A stretch of 64,000 nucleotides of DNA from Casuarina equisetifolia (GCA_028551475.1 CM052358.1:25880853-25944852), one strand, 5' to 3'. Counted from the stretch's first letter, positions 35,001 through 47,042 are shown. Made by a program: numbers and translations. Notes: a model not told the origin generated them from the sequence alone.

Positions 35001-36272
35001 TTTGGAAGTCCTAAAATTACATAGTTGCAATATATCGGATCAAGGAAATCCTTTAGATCTCAGTGGCTTAATTTCACTCAAGGATTTAGATCTATCTAAC
35101 AACAAACTTGTAAGACTACCAGATAGCTTGTGTCAAGTTCATGGGCTACAGAAACTTTCACTAAGTGGATGTAAAAACCTCCAAATGTCCGATGATTTAT
35201 TCTCAAGTTTAAACAAGGCTTTATCAGAATTGAGTTTGAGTCACTGCTATCTACAGGAAATGATAATTCCTCATAATTTTGGTTGTTGGTCCTCAATTTC
35301 AAGTTTAGATCTTAGTTATAACATGTTTATGGAATTACCAGATAGCATGCATTACCTTTCCAAACTTGATAAGCTTATTTTGACTGGTTGTTCCATCCTT
35401 CGGACATTGCCAAAACTGCCACTGAAATTACATTCCTTGAATCTAAGAGAGTGTCGACAGTTGAAGGCATTTGGTAGACAAAACACCGCACAGATTTCAA
35501 GAGATACGTTACAAACCAGTGTTTGTTCTTTTACGGTTGCTTATATTGGCTTTGGTGGCTTACCTCACAAGATCTTGTATTTGCATCCTGAAAGTCCTCC
35601 GTATAAGGATCACAACGTGAGTTTTTTCAACTCCTTCACGAAATGAACAAAGTTAGTTCAGCATCGTTGATTGAAAGAACTGTAACTAACTTTCTACCCT
35701 GCTTGGTGCGTTTTTTCGTCTACAGGATTACCTTATCGAATCTATGGTAGCATGTGGCCCCACACTAGGACCAGAAATCTCTGAAGAGGTTTACTCAAAG
35801 AGGCACAAGTTCCAACGGAAGAGTTCAAATTTCTGTAGATTGGAAACTAGACGATGGTTTATCCGGACCATTGGCATGTGTTCTATTGATTGGCTATGAA
35901 GTTCAAGGGCATGACCAAATGTTTCCTGAGTTTGTTTGTCAAATACAACTCAATGAAGAGGATTCAAAACAAACCTTGCTCCTTTCTATACCTGAAGTGA
36001 CTTGTGTTGGGCCACATGGAATTTGGGTGTTTATAAATATTCCAGATTCCTTGCAAGTACCGGAATCTATGGAAAGCTGGAGATACTTGTTTTTAATTAC
36101 AGCAGAAGGGGAGAATGTGGAGTTGAAGGAATGTAGGGTGCGTCTTCTCGGTGTAGATGCTGATTGGGAGTTCGCTCATTTTGTTAGTAGAATTTCTGAA
36201 CGTTGTTTGGATTATAGAAGTCTTGATCTTTCTCTTAATCGCTTTCTTTTTGTCACTGGCCGTATAAAGTAA
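32012..36272 (+). pseudogene. TNL2: TIR-NB-ARC-LRR-C-JID resistance gene, frameshifted
   Basis: The layout is the same as TNL1. Exons are 32012-32699, 32828-33964, 34087-34419, 34501-35616 and 35726-36272. After an MASTST start the N-terminus carries a long Ser run. The TIR (WKYEIFLSFHGEDTR) keeps CLREL but loses one base at about 32353. NB-ARC has P-loop GMSGVGKTT, a second 1-base loss at about 33214, kinase-2 LDDVC, GLPLAL and an intact MHD. RNBS-B has lost about four to five residues (GRGSTTRHLL where TNL3 has GYGSKIIITSRHRYL). Exons 3 and 4 (LRR) are open. Exon 5 shifts frame at about 35789 (+1 or -2). If the frameshifts are assembly errors, the RNBS-B loss would still question function. 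Confidence 0.88.
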
Positions 36273-36420
36273 TAATGATCAATGCCTTTTTTACATCTTG
36301 GTAAGTTTGGGGACTCTAACTCTCTTACGTACTGGTTAGACGAGGTAGACTTAGCCAGATGTTAAAATGTTATCCTAATTTTCTTTCTGTTTCTTGTTTC
36401 CTGTTATTACTATTTTACAG

Positions 36421-36535
36421 TTGATCTTTGAGCATTGATGCTGCCCGATGGCCCTTAAAAGAACTTTTTCCTGAGGAGTCTTCAGCCGCTTGGTATCCTG
36501 AGATATGGTAGCGTGAGCCCAACATAGATATAGCA
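36421..36535 (+). other. Conserved 3' UTR exon after TNL2
   Basis: Acceptor TTTTACAG ends at 36420 and donor GTAAGC starts at 36536. A donor-like GTAAGT at 36301, 28 bases after the stop codon, would splice to it. The core GAGTCTTCAGCCGCTTGGT matches the copies after TNL1 and TNL3. Confidence 0.5.
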
Positions 36536-38225
36536 GTAAGCCTCATATAGTTTTATTTTTTCTTTTGTTTCAAAAGAATCTTGTTTTATTTCTTGCCTTC
36601 TTTTTTTTGGTTGCCCATATTTGACTAAGTTGGATTGATGCTCGGAGGAGATTTTATTGAATTTTGCAATTTACACGCACTTTTAAACTCATGTTTGGAG
36701 TTTCTTTTTCGCATTCTCAAATTTATGATTTAGGCCAATTTTTATCCTCCTTTTTAAGTCATTTTGATTTAAGTCTTTAATGTGGAATAATTTTTAATTT
36801 ACTCTTTCATAGCTGAATTTTTTTGAAATTACAGGTTATGTTCAAGAGGTACAAGTAAATGTCCATAGATTGGAATGGCTGTTTTAGTTGGAGTTAGTTC
36901 CCCAATGTCTGTCATTATCTTCTAATTTTTGTAATTGCTAAAGGTGATGTCCTGTAATATTAATCTAAAACATTTTTGTTGTGTACTTTTTTTTTAATTT
37001 TTTGCAATTGCAAAAGGTGATCTCTAATGAAGATTGGTATGAAACATTTTTGTTGCATATTTTTTTAATTCACAGCTCTTTTTAAATGATAAAATATTTT
37101 ATCAATTGGATGTGACAATAGAATTTGATGGTAAAGAGAAGATGCTTTTAAGAAAAGTTTATGCTATTGTACTCTTTAAATAATTCTAAAAAGATGTTGC
37201 AATGCTTGTTTCAAAATCTCTATCAACAAAAGTACTTTACTGATTGTTATTATAGGTAATTTTCTATTCTTCAATATTTTATAACTTTTATTTTCCTCTT
37301 TGATAACTAAATAATCTTAAAAATTTATTTGAAATTGTAGCTCGTGTTCAAGACCAAACATAGAAGTAGATGTTCTTACAATAAAATGAGTTTCTAGTGT
37401 CAATAGAGTAAAAACAGAGTCTAGCTTCAATTCATAAATGTACATTTGTATACAAATACTAGCTAGACCAAGACACCCAACGTAAAATATTCAACAACAT
37501 GCTAAGCACACTTAAAATTTCTGAATACATAACAGTGCTTTCGAAATACAACCTATATGTGACAAGTCACCAATTGAGAGACCAAATTCGTAACAAAAGT
37601 TTGATGCTTCGAGGCAGCATTTCTATAGTTCCTTTTATAACTAACTTTTATGACGATGTTGGAAGCACTTCAGAGATTATGAATGAACAGTTCTACGTTA
37701 AGTTTTCTGCTTTGGATGCTCACAGATTTTGGAGCAGAGCTCGTGGACTGATGAAAAACGTTAATTAAGGACCATATATGGCAACATGCTTTACAGATCA
37801 CTGGCATTAAGGATTAAGGATTAGAAATTGACAATGCATGCCTGATTATTCTTCTGTTATGTGGCAGTTCCACGGATACAGGAAAATTAGAAAGTGACTT
37901 CAAAACTGAGGAATGAGAAGAATATGATCAGTAGGACCAGTGTCCAGGACAAGTTCATAAATGATATACAATCCCAGTCATGATTTCAATGGGGGTATGG
38001 CTCTCGAAACAAATTTGTATAGTTGCTTTTTGAGTGATATCAGACATTTCCAAATATCTATCAAATGCTCCCAAGAAATTAGTAGCACACTCTGTTTTAG
38101 GCCACCTTTAATGTGGTTCCCTAGTCAACACCACATTCAAAGCCAGATCACTAGACTGATTTAGGTTTGCTTAAGCAAGTATATCAACAATTTAGATAGA
38201 AAACTCAAGTTTAAGGAAGTCAAGA
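36536..38225. other. TNL2 3' flank and intergenic DNA
   Basis: The first 700 bp resemble other TNL 3' flanks. An open frame of 89 codons at 37499-37768 has no recognisable family. Nothing else is seen. Confidence 0.4.
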
Positions 38226-38640
38226 TATAGGGGCATATTTACAAAACCCCATCAAGGTCCTAATGCTAGGTCACATGATCACCTTTACATTCCCCTTCAT
38301 GCCCACCATCAAAGTCACAAACCCCTTTCCAGATCGGGCACAAACAGAGCGAAACCCTTCAACCCATGATCCGTGTTCTAATAACAAAACAAAAACAAAA
38401 CAAGTAACACATGCTTCCCATTAACTTCAGTAACAAAAAGAAGGAAGTCAGCGTATTGGGGCATATTTACAAACACCCATCAAGCACCTAATGTCGGGTC
38501 TAACCTTCACCCTCATCACCATCTTAAACATTATCACCCTTATCATCCCCTTCATACCACCTCCCAAATCACAAATTGGCTCTGACATTTCCCCCATAAC
38601 AGAAACAACCAACATTCTACACCCTGTGGTTTGTAGGAGC
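38226..38640 (+). repeat. Two tandem copies of a roughly 230-bp sequence
   Basis: GGGGCATATTTACAAA, CCCATCAAG, CCTAATG and CCCCTTCATNCC recur in the same order from about 38231 and 38459. They sit at the downstream end of the old gypsy element. Confidence 0.5.
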
Positions 38641-38990
38641 TTTCATTCCCTTAAGTTCCACTCTCTTCCCTTCAAACGCGAATCTCATGTATAGTGGCCA
38701 AAAATTCAATAGAACCGACCCCAGTTGCTCTAACCAGGGGATACCCAAAATACACTTAGTTGCTTGCTTGTTAACTACCAAAAATTCCACAGGAAACGTA
38801 GCACTTTGCAAGCAAATTTTTACATCCCTGCATACCCTTTCATAACTGAATTTATCACCATAACCCTCTGCAACTCTCATTTCTTCATCAGCCTTAATCC
38901 TTTGACCCAATCTCCTAGCAACGTCCCAGCATAAGAAATTATATGGGCTATTGTTTTCGATAGAGAATGTGACTCCAAGGCTCTGGTCTT
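38617..38990 (-). pseudogene. Older Ty3/gypsy element, protease-region part
   Basis: The - strand frame at 38910-38617 carries the gypsy protease C-terminal landmark ILGIPWLEQLG and a trailing V-E-L-K-G motif. Upstream (38985-38910) the D-S/T-G loop is degenerate. This piece continues the gag of the same element at 44652-45632, from which a 5.66-kb insertion now separates it. No RT or integrase follows, so the element was already truncated. Confidence 0.75.
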
Positions 38991-40210
38991 TGATAATTCT
39001 ATTTTTATAGAGTTATTTTACCTATTTTAGGTAATAAATAACTTTAATAATTGTGAGAAAATATTTGAACTCCTTTTTATTTACTTAAATTTATCTTGTT
39101 TATCTAACATAAGGAGACAAGGAGAAAAGGAATGAATATGGAGAACCTGATGCTTATTATGTGGCAAAATCGTAACATCAAGATGAAGAGAGTCAAGATG
39201 GGCTTGGGCTTTGGATGATTGTTATTAGATTTTCTATTATTATTGGATTTTCTATTTATTTAGAAAACCCAGTCATGTTAGGAATTCAAATCGTAATTAA
39301 TTTAGGAGTTCAAAACTCAATTATTTTAGATCTCTAAAACCCAATTTTACTAGGATATGAGATAGGTCTAAACCTAAACTCTATTTAAGAGAAGAGAAGA
39401 GGCAAAAGAAAAAGGAGAAGGAAATTAAGCACAATTCAAGGTTTTCTTGAAGAGAAGACAAAAAGAGTGACAGACTTCTTGTTCTTGGATTCAAGATGCC
39501 TTCTTTATTTCTTATTATTGTTCTTCCTCATTATTTTTTTATGTTTTAGTCATTTTTGTTAGAGCTACGATGTAACTTAATTATGATGGTATGAATCTTA
39601 TGATGTTTTGTAAGGTATTTTGTTTATGTGAAGTTGCATATTACTATGTTTAATGCTTTTAAGTGATTAGCTACCACTTGAATGATCTGATTTGCATATT
39701 TGAGACTGACAAGAGATGATATGTAGTTGTTTCTTGTAATTTGTAACCATAAATTAAATATGGATAGATATATACCATATTATTTGTGTGGCTTTCAGTG
39801 TAAACTAGGAATATTCATAGATCTTAATGCATTTGGTTTGTTTCAATTCACATATAGAGATATAGTGAATTAATGAACTAAGTAGGTTTGTCATAGCTAG
39901 ATATAGGATAGTAAATAAATTAAGAAGTTTCGCCATCACATAGATATTATCCCTCTTGCAAGCATAAATAATCAATATTAATACTAGTAATTATGGTGAA
40001 ATCATATGTTCTAACATATTTCTTGTGTTTAGTTTTCTTAAATTTAGTTAGTTTCTTATCTATTAATTTGGTTTGTTAGATAAATTCTAGGAGTTATTCA
40101 CCATTAGTAATTAATTGGTCTAGTAATCACCAATCTCTATGGGACGATATCTTTCTTATTATTATATTACTTGTTCGACATGTTCACTTGCATCTAAATT
40201 TAACCGAACA
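38991..40210 (+). repeat. 5' LTR of the Tat/Athila-type element
   Basis: 1220 bp. In the first 235 bp I count about 11 differences from the 3' LTR. Confidence 0.92.
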
Positions 40211-40216
40211 AGTTTT

Positions 40217-40234
40217 TGGCGTTGTTGCTGGGGA
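40217..40234 (+). other. Primer-binding site of the Tat/Athila-type element
   Basis: TGGCGTTGTTGCTGGGGA begins six bases after the LTR. It differs by a few transitions from the GC-rich site typical of Tat/Athila elements. Confidence 0.75.
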
Positions 40235-40438
40235 TTGGTTATTTTAATGCTGATTAATATTAATACCGAATAATTTCTAGGTTTAATCTAGCTTTTATTT
40301 TCTTTAAAAAAAAACTCCTTTTCTTATTGTTGGAAAAAATCATTTTTTATTTATTTTTATTTTACTTTATTATTTTTATTTTTATTTTTAAAAAAAAACT
40401 TCTTTGTTAAGTTGCTATTGTAGAAAGATTAAACAACA

Positions 40439-42042
40439 ATGATGGAGAGATATGATGGTACACATAGACTTTTAAAAGACTATGTTACACTAACATTTTG
40501 GAATGCCACATCAAGCATTATGCTTGCAAATCAGGCAAACCATTTTGAGATCAAGCCAATTCTCATCCAGATGCTTCAAAACTCTGTGCAATTTAGTAGG
40601 CTACCTGAGGATCCAAATGCTCACATTAAAGCATTCATTGAATTCAGTGACATGATTAGAGATCATGGAGTTACAAAGGATGTTATTAGGTTAAGGTTAT
40701 TTCTTTTTCTCTTCGAGATACAGCTAAAAATTGGTTCTCTTCACTTGCTACAGGATTGATTACTACATGGGATGATTTGACTCAAAAATTTCTTAATAAG
40801 TTCATTCCTTTTGCAAGATCTACAAAAATATGTAACGATATTTTCACTTTTGAGCAGATGAATAATGAATCATTATATGAAGCTTGGGAGAGATTGAAGG
40901 AACTTCTAAGGATATATCCACATCATAGACTACCCATTTGGTTACAGGTACAAACTTTTTATGATGGGTGTAGTACAAATCTTCGTTTTGTAATTGATAC
41001 AACTACAGGAGGGGACTTACATAGTAAAACACCAGAAGAGACATTTAACTTCCTAGAGGAGATGACATTTGATAACTATCAATGGTCTATTGAGAGACTA
41101 CCAATGCATCAAGCAAGTGGAGTCCATAAAGTAGATATCTTCGCCACCATGTATGCACAATCGGAAGTGCTGAATGAGAAAATAGACAACCTAAATACTC
41201 CAGTTATGAGGCATCAAAATAGAAAATGTGAATTTTATGGTGGAGCACATGTGAGCACTGAATGTCAAGTAGGTAACCCTTATGTTCATTATAATGATTA
41301 TGTTAATTTTGTTGGGATTTCAAGCAAGTCACACAATGATCCTTACTCCAACATATACAATTCGGTATGGCACAATCATCAAAATCTTTCATGGAGTAAC
41401 CCAAATGAGATGAGACCACCACCAATATTTGAGCAAAGAGAAGTGGTGAAGCCTAACTTGGAGGACATGATTAACAAGATGATACAAAACAATGAAGAGA
41501 GATTTCAAAGATAAGAAACTTCAATTAGAAATTTGGAGGTGCAGATGAGTCAGTTAATCAATATGATCTCAAAGAAAGAGGAGGGTCCCTTGCCTAGCAA
41601 TATGGAGAAAAGCCTTACAAATATCACAGAAGCAGTAACCCTCACAAATGGCAACCAAGTGAGAAAAGATAATGCTAACAAGGACATTTTCAATGAAACA
41701 AATAAGAATGTCAGCATACAACCCGAGGAGGCATCCAAGAGGAAACTATTTCTTAACAATCCTATGCCTTTTATGCCTCCAGTTCCATCTCCCTACAAAT
41801 TCCAACAACATGAAAAAGATAAGCAATTTTTGGAATTCCTTGATATATCTTCAAAATTGCACATTAACATTCCTTTTGCAGATGCTTCAACTCAAATATT
41901 CAATTACGAAATTTTTTTAAAAGAGATATTGGAGAACAAAAGGAAGTTGGAAATATATGAGACAGTAAGGTTGATTGAAGAGTGCTCTACCGTTTTACAA
42001 GACAAGCTGTCTCCTAAACTATTGCAGTTTCATCCTCCTTGA
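40439..42042 (+). pseudogene. Tat/Athila-type gag, one frameshift and one stop
   Basis: Structural gag protein. The core reads IKPILIQMLQNSVQF, then LPEDPNAHIKAFIEF, ITTWDDLTQKFLNKF and SLYEAWERLKELLR, all hallmark Athila/Tat gag blocks. One base is missing in a T run at about 40703-40712, and a TAA at 41512-41514 interrupts the frame. The C-terminal stretch (41533-42042) includes the FLEF...LHINIPF and EILENKRKLE blocks, then ends at 42040-42042 where the protease would normally begin. Confidence 0.88.
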
Positions 42043-43579
42043 GCAACAACATTTTGGATAGTTTGGCTGAAAACTATAAAGCAAGCGTTTCTTAGGAGGC
42101 AACCCAAGCATTTTCGTTTTAGTCTTTTCATTAGAAGTTTTGTCACCACCATCTCCTCAGAGCTCCACCTACAATCAAGGGAGTTTTCTCATTTGTATTT
42201 CTTCTTTATTATTGTTTTCTTTTGTTTTTGCATTAAGGACAATGCTTTATCCGAGTTTGAGGGTAGGGAAAGAACCTTTGTGCTAAATCTGATTGAAATT
42301 TTTTTTCTTATGTCATGATTACATCCCTTGTTATGAATTCTTAATGATTCTTTGGAAGATATAGATTTTGTTCAAACCTGTAATTGTGGTGTGAGTTAAG
42401 TATGATTCTGATTATGTTGATCCACCTATTGTGCACTAAAAGTCCTTCATTTTTGAACTTGTGTGTATCTCTAGAAAATATTCATGTGAAGTATATGATT
42501 TTCTTAGATCTCACCCAGATCTTAGAATTTGTTTGATTTTCTCTTAAGGCGAAATCTTAGGTTGCATCTAATTGAGAAAATGATTTAGGTCATTCTTTGG
42601 ATCGTTTGAGCCTTTCAAGCCAATCCTATTTATTTATCACCAATCACCCCGCTGAGCCTTGATTCTTGTCCATTTTTTTAGTGACACGCACGTATATATA
42701 GCAATAAGCCTTGAACAAGTTATCTTATTGTCCCACGCCCATGAACATGTTGACTTGTAAGATGGAAGTTTGTTTGAGATGAATAAAGGTTAAAAGGAAG
42801 ATGGAGCATGGGAAGAAATTGATTGCAATGATTGAGTGGGGCATAGTATTTTATTTCTACAAAAAAAAAAAGTACAACATTTTCCCAAGAATGGAATCCT
42901 CTTATCATTCCTTATCATATTTAAGCCATTGAATGTTTTGAATTAGGCTATCAAGCATAGTAATTGAAATGATTAGCAAGATAAGAGTGTAGTGACTACA
43001 TGTCTAGTACTTTTACTTGTTTTGTTGATGTAAGTATGATTGTGGCTTTATAAGTGTTAGAATCCAAGTGAAATCAAGTATTTTTGGATAGAAAAGAATG
43101 AGAAAAGTGATGGTAGAAAGTGACAAGACTTTTTGATGAGATCCTAGAAAGTAATGTGTTCATGGGTGAATTAAGCCTAAATGACTTTCATCTTACCCCT
43201 AGCCCAGCTTTACATTACAAGCTTATAAAAGTCCTATTAATTTTTAATTAGATGATTGGCTTACATTAGTGGAGAGAGGAATGAAAAGCAAACATATAAG
43301 GTTTAGTTAAAGATTTTGAGAGAACACATATTAATGTGGATCTATTTAGAGTGCATATAGTTGAAAAGATAATGACTCACACACACATACGCGGTCGACA
43401 TAGTTAAGAGTCTATCTTATCTTATAAAACAATTGTGGTGTTTGGATGAAAGTTATATTTTTCTTTGAATTGTTGAGTTTGAGCAATTATGAGAAAACTT
43501 CATGAAGGGGTTTTGTCTAAAACATATGTTATTTATTGCTTTTGCTCGAGGACTAGCAAAATATTAAGTTTGGGGGTTT
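42043..43579 (+). other. Noncoding interior of the gag-only element
   Basis: This 1.5-kb stretch replaces pol. No conserved retroviral domain is visible on either strand. It resembles the long untranslated region that precedes the 3' LTR in Tat-lineage elements. Confidence 0.6.
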
Positions 43580-44646
43580 TGATAACTCTATTTTTATAGA
43601 GTTATTTGACCTATTTTAGGCAATAAATAACTTTAATAATTGTGAGAAAATATTTGAACTCCTTTTTATTTACTTAAATTTATCTTATTTATCTAGCATA
43701 AGAAGGCAAGGAGAAAATGAATGAATATGGAGAACCTGATGCTTATTATATGGCAAAATCGTAATATCAAGATGAAGAGAGTCAAGATGGGCTTGGGCTT
43801 TGAATGATTGTTATTAGATTTTCTATTGTTATTGGATTTTCTATTTATTTAGAAAATCCAGTAATGTTAGGAATTCAAATCCTAATTAATTTAGGAGTTC
43901 AAAACCCAATTCTACTAGGATATGAGATAGGTCTAAACCTAAACCCTATTTAAAAGAAGAGAATAGGCAAAAGAAAGAGGAGGAGAAAATTGAACACAAT
44001 TCAAGGTTTTCTTGAAGAGAAGATAAAAAGAGTGACAGATTTCTTGTTCTTAGATTCAAGATGCCTTCTTTATTTCTTATTATTGTTCTTCCTCATTATT
44101 TCTTTATGTTTTAATTATTTTTGTTAGAGCTACAATATAACCTAATTATGATGATATAGAGTTATTTCTTGTAACTTGTAACCATAAATTAAATATGGAT
44201 AGATATATACCATATTATTTGTGTGGCTTTCGGTGTAAACTGAGAATATTCATAGATCCTAATGCATTTGGTTTGTTTCAATTCACATATAGAGATATAG
44301 TGAATTAATTAATTAAGTAGGTTTGCCATAGCTAGACATAGGATAGTAAATAAATTAGGAAGTTCCGCCATCACATAGATATTATCCCTCTTGCAAGCAT
44401 AAATAATCAATATTAATACCTAGTAATTATGGTGAAATCATATACTCTAATATATTTCTTGTATTTAGTTTTCTTAAATTTAGTTAGTTTCTTATCTATT
44501 AATTTAGTTTGTTAGATAAATTCTAGGAGTTATTCACCGTAAGTAATTAGTTGGTCTAGTAATCACCAATCTCTATGGGATGATATCTTTCTTATCATTA
44601 TATTACTTATTTTACATATTCACTTGTATCTAAATTTCACCGAACA
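43580..44646 (+). repeat. 3' LTR of the Tat/Athila-type element
   Basis: 1067 bp. It is shorter than the 5' LTR mainly because of a deletion of about 130 bp (equivalent to 39590-39730) and one of about 24 bp (near 39320). Confidence 0.92.
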
Positions 44647-44651
44647 GTCTT

Positions 44652-45632
44652 TAACCTTCCCCAGCACTTTCATGGTTTGGGACCGATCAACCCCGTACCT
44701 ACTGTTAAGTGAGATGGTAGGAGTTACCTCTCGCTCCCACTCTTCCTCCAACTTTACCTCCTCTTCCCTTTTTTCTTCTTTTGAATTTATTGCCTCTATA
44801 GTGAATAAATTCTTACACTTGTGGCCCCGTGTGAACTTCTCACCACATGAAAACAAAGACTTCTAGTCCACCTTTCGTCAATCTCCTCCGCAGTGAACTT
44901 CCAAACCGATGTTGATGATGTAACTTGGTTTATTTTGAAATTTTACTCTCAATCAACTGAACTTGTAAGCCCCTACCGCCTGGACCCCCTTACCCAAATT
45001 GGCCTTGGCTTCATAATGTCTTGCCAATTCCGCTGCCCTTGCCAGAGTGGTTGGATTACTAGCTTGTACATCCAATGAAATATGATCCTTAAGGCCTCCC
45101 AAAAAGAAACCAATTTTCTACTCATTCGTTAACCTTGCAGCCCTCATCAATAATAGTCCATAAAATTACGCTTGATACTCTAGAGCATTTCCTTTTTCTT
45201 TTTTAACCTCCATAGATCAGTATAGAAATCCTGATAACTAAGAGGGCCGTAAACATATATAAGCCCTTCAGTAAAGCTATCCCAAGTAATTGGCTCATTT
45301 TTTGAATTCTTCTTGCAAACTTGGGACCAAATGAATGCATCTCCATCCAAGTGGAAGGAGGCTAAAACAACTTTCTTATCGTCCGGAATTTTATAATAAC
45401 TAAAAGACTGATCCGCCTCATAAATCCAACCCGTAGGATCATTTTCACCATCGTATCTCGGAAACTCAAGCTTGCCTATTTTTGGCACGGTCCAGTCCAC
45501 ATAATCCCCAGAAAACCTTCCTCCGCCAGAGGATCTAAAGCTCGACCCTTCCCCTGTAGTGCTCCTAGACTCATCCACCTTACCATTAAGTCCCAACATC
45601 ATCTCCTTCATCCGTTCTATCTCAGCCCTCAT
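44652..45632 (-). pseudogene. Older Ty3/gypsy gag with zinc knuckle
   Basis: Read from 45632 leftward: a coiled N-terminus (MRAEIERMKEMMLGL), a gag core (KLEFPRYDGENDPTGWIYEA), then GGLKDHISLDVQ in another segment, and a knuckle CGEKFTRGHKC near 44.84 kb. Two stops at about 45145 and 45115 stand where Gln codons are expected (C-to-T changes), and there is a frameshift near 45180. The piece ends exactly at the GTCTT target duplication of the nested element and resumes at 38985. Confidence 0.8.
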
Positions 45633-45766
45633 TTCTTACATCTCCTTCGGCTGAATATGACTAAGAATCAGCCTAAATCTGTGCTACGGTATTAAAATAA
45701 CAGCCCACAATTCATAATAACAACCTTAATAGCAAGATAATCAAGCCAAATGATCCCAATGCGAAA

Positions 45767-45900
45767 GCATTAGCAAGAGCACGGTGGCCTTGACAAGCCA
45801 CTCTCTCGCAAGAACCTACCTCCCTTGACATTGCCTTTCCCTTGTCAATGGCGGCCACGACCTTTAACTACGGTGCCTATGGTGCTCTTGCTAATGGCCT
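45767..45900. mobile_element. 134-bp fold-back MITE-like element with 8-bp target duplication
   Basis: The ends are inverted repeats: ATTAGCAAGAGCAC on the left at 45769-45782 and its reverse complement on the right at 45882-45895. Further pairing is seen inside (CTTGACAAG against CTTGTCAA). ATGCGAAA directly flanks the element at 45759-45766 and 45901-45908. An 8-bp duplication with short terminal inverted repeats fits a non-autonomous hAT element. No coding capacity. Confidence 0.8.
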
Positions 45901-45908
45901 ATGCGAAA

Positions 45909-46584
45909 TGTGACATCATAGGCGCATTATGACCTTTTGTTTTCCAGCATTTTAATGAGGGATTCACCATTCGTAAGTCGCCTTGTACCATGCACCTTTC
46001 CACTGTGATACTATTTTATGGCTATCTCCTTGCTTTCTTCTTCTACCATTGGCCATCCAGCTTCCTGGTTTGGACTTGTCTGCCAATGCATGCACGCAAA
46101 TAAAAGTCTAATTCTTTAGATCGCGGTGTTGGATGGAACTTCACAGTTGCAATGTGAAGAAGGCAATTTTTTAGTATCTGAAGAAAACTTAGACAAATAT
46201 CTTATCAAGACAAGGTTGAAATCAGAGGTTTGGATAACCACTTTTTCAAGTTTTCCACGACAATTCTCTCATCATCTGTACAAGTAGAAATCCAGTCCAA
46301 GAGAAAACAAGATAAGACTGAAGTACAGGTGATAAGAGCAGCATTTCCTTCCTATTAACCTAGAAGAACATCTTACATGTCAACCTCCCCAACTTCCTTT
46401 TCCCTTCTAGTCGCTTGTGCTCTAACATCCTAGTTATATGCATCCATGTATGCTGGCCGAGAACTAGGAAAATATAATCTCACAGGCCAATTGAGCCTAC
46501 CAATCATATAGATGTGCAGCAAGGTGAAAGAGAGAACATTCTTGTATCTGGAAGATGAGCATATTAGGTCTACTTGCAAGGGAG
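45909..46584. other. Intergenic, nothing recognised
   Basis: Includes the DNA 3' of the RsmE-like fragment. No open frame of note. Confidence 0.4.
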
Positions 46585-46742
46585 CTAGGAAGCAGATGAT
46601 TGCTGAGAGTCAGACCATAACATTAAAGTTGACAGAAGTGCCATTGTTGCTATTTCAACTCGTAAGCGAAGTGAGCCAAGGCCCGTAGTTGTTGCACCAG
46701 CTTCTATCATCATATTCACCTCCTTCTCAGTGAAGTTTGAAG
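46585..46742 (-). pseudogene. C-terminal fragment of RsmE-type 16S rRNA uridine methyltransferase
   Basis: On the - strand, about 51 codons read FTEKEVNMMIEAGAT, then TGLGSLRLRVEIAT and LMLWSDSQ, ending in TAG at 46587-46585. This matches the C-terminus of the RsmE family (SPOUT fold, m3U1498 methylation), where GxGxxRLRVETA lines the SAM-binding knot. The usual Pro is Ser here and the usual RVET reads RVEI. No convincing splice acceptor precedes it and no other exon was found, so it is probably a fragment or pseudogene. Confidence 0.6.
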
Positions 46743-46931
46743 CATTAAAAAGTCAACACGATTCAACAGCAATAGGAGCTGATCATATTCAAAAGAATCA
46801 AAAGAAAATAAAAATCAATTTCAAGCAGATTTGACTACTTTAGTACCCCAAATCCAGAAAAGTTATCATTTCGAATCATGTCCAGTCAAATATTTGTAAC
46901 GCATATGAGTACTTTTGGGGTGGCTCACTGC

Positions 46932-47042
46932 TGGATTCGGAATTTGAAGAAAATCAGGTTTTCCTCACTTCGGCCAAAAGACTGCCTTTTACTCTGCAAC
47001 ACCAACGTCGCTTTTCACGTTAGAACGCCGGCCTTGCATGCA
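46932..47042 (+). repeat. Roughly 110-bp repeat also at 58001-58107
   Basis: GATTCGG, then TGAAGAAAATCAGGTTTTCCTC, AGACTGCCTTTTACT and GCCTTGC occur in the same order as at 58001-58107. No coding assignment; possibly a decayed exon or gene flank duplicated along with TNL units. Confidence 0.5.

Larger units (their letters stand above)
38991..44646 (+). mobile_element. Gag-only Tat/Athila-type gypsy element, nested insertion
   Basis: 5656 bp with LTRs 38991-40210 and 43580-44646 (TGATAA to CGAACA). A primer-binding site, TGGCGTTGTTGCTGGGGA (40217-40234), is close to the tRNA-Asp-type site of Tat/Athila elements. A purine tract (TTTGGGGGTTT, about 43570-43580) precedes the 3' LTR. Exact target duplications GTCTT lie at 38986-38990 and 44647-44651. 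Only gag is present; the 1.5 kb between gag and the 3' LTR has no protease, RT or integrase. Confidence 0.92.

Noticed and set aside
37499-37768. 89-codon frame downstream of TNL2
   Set aside because: No recognised family, no splice context and AT-rich codon use; not supported as a gene.
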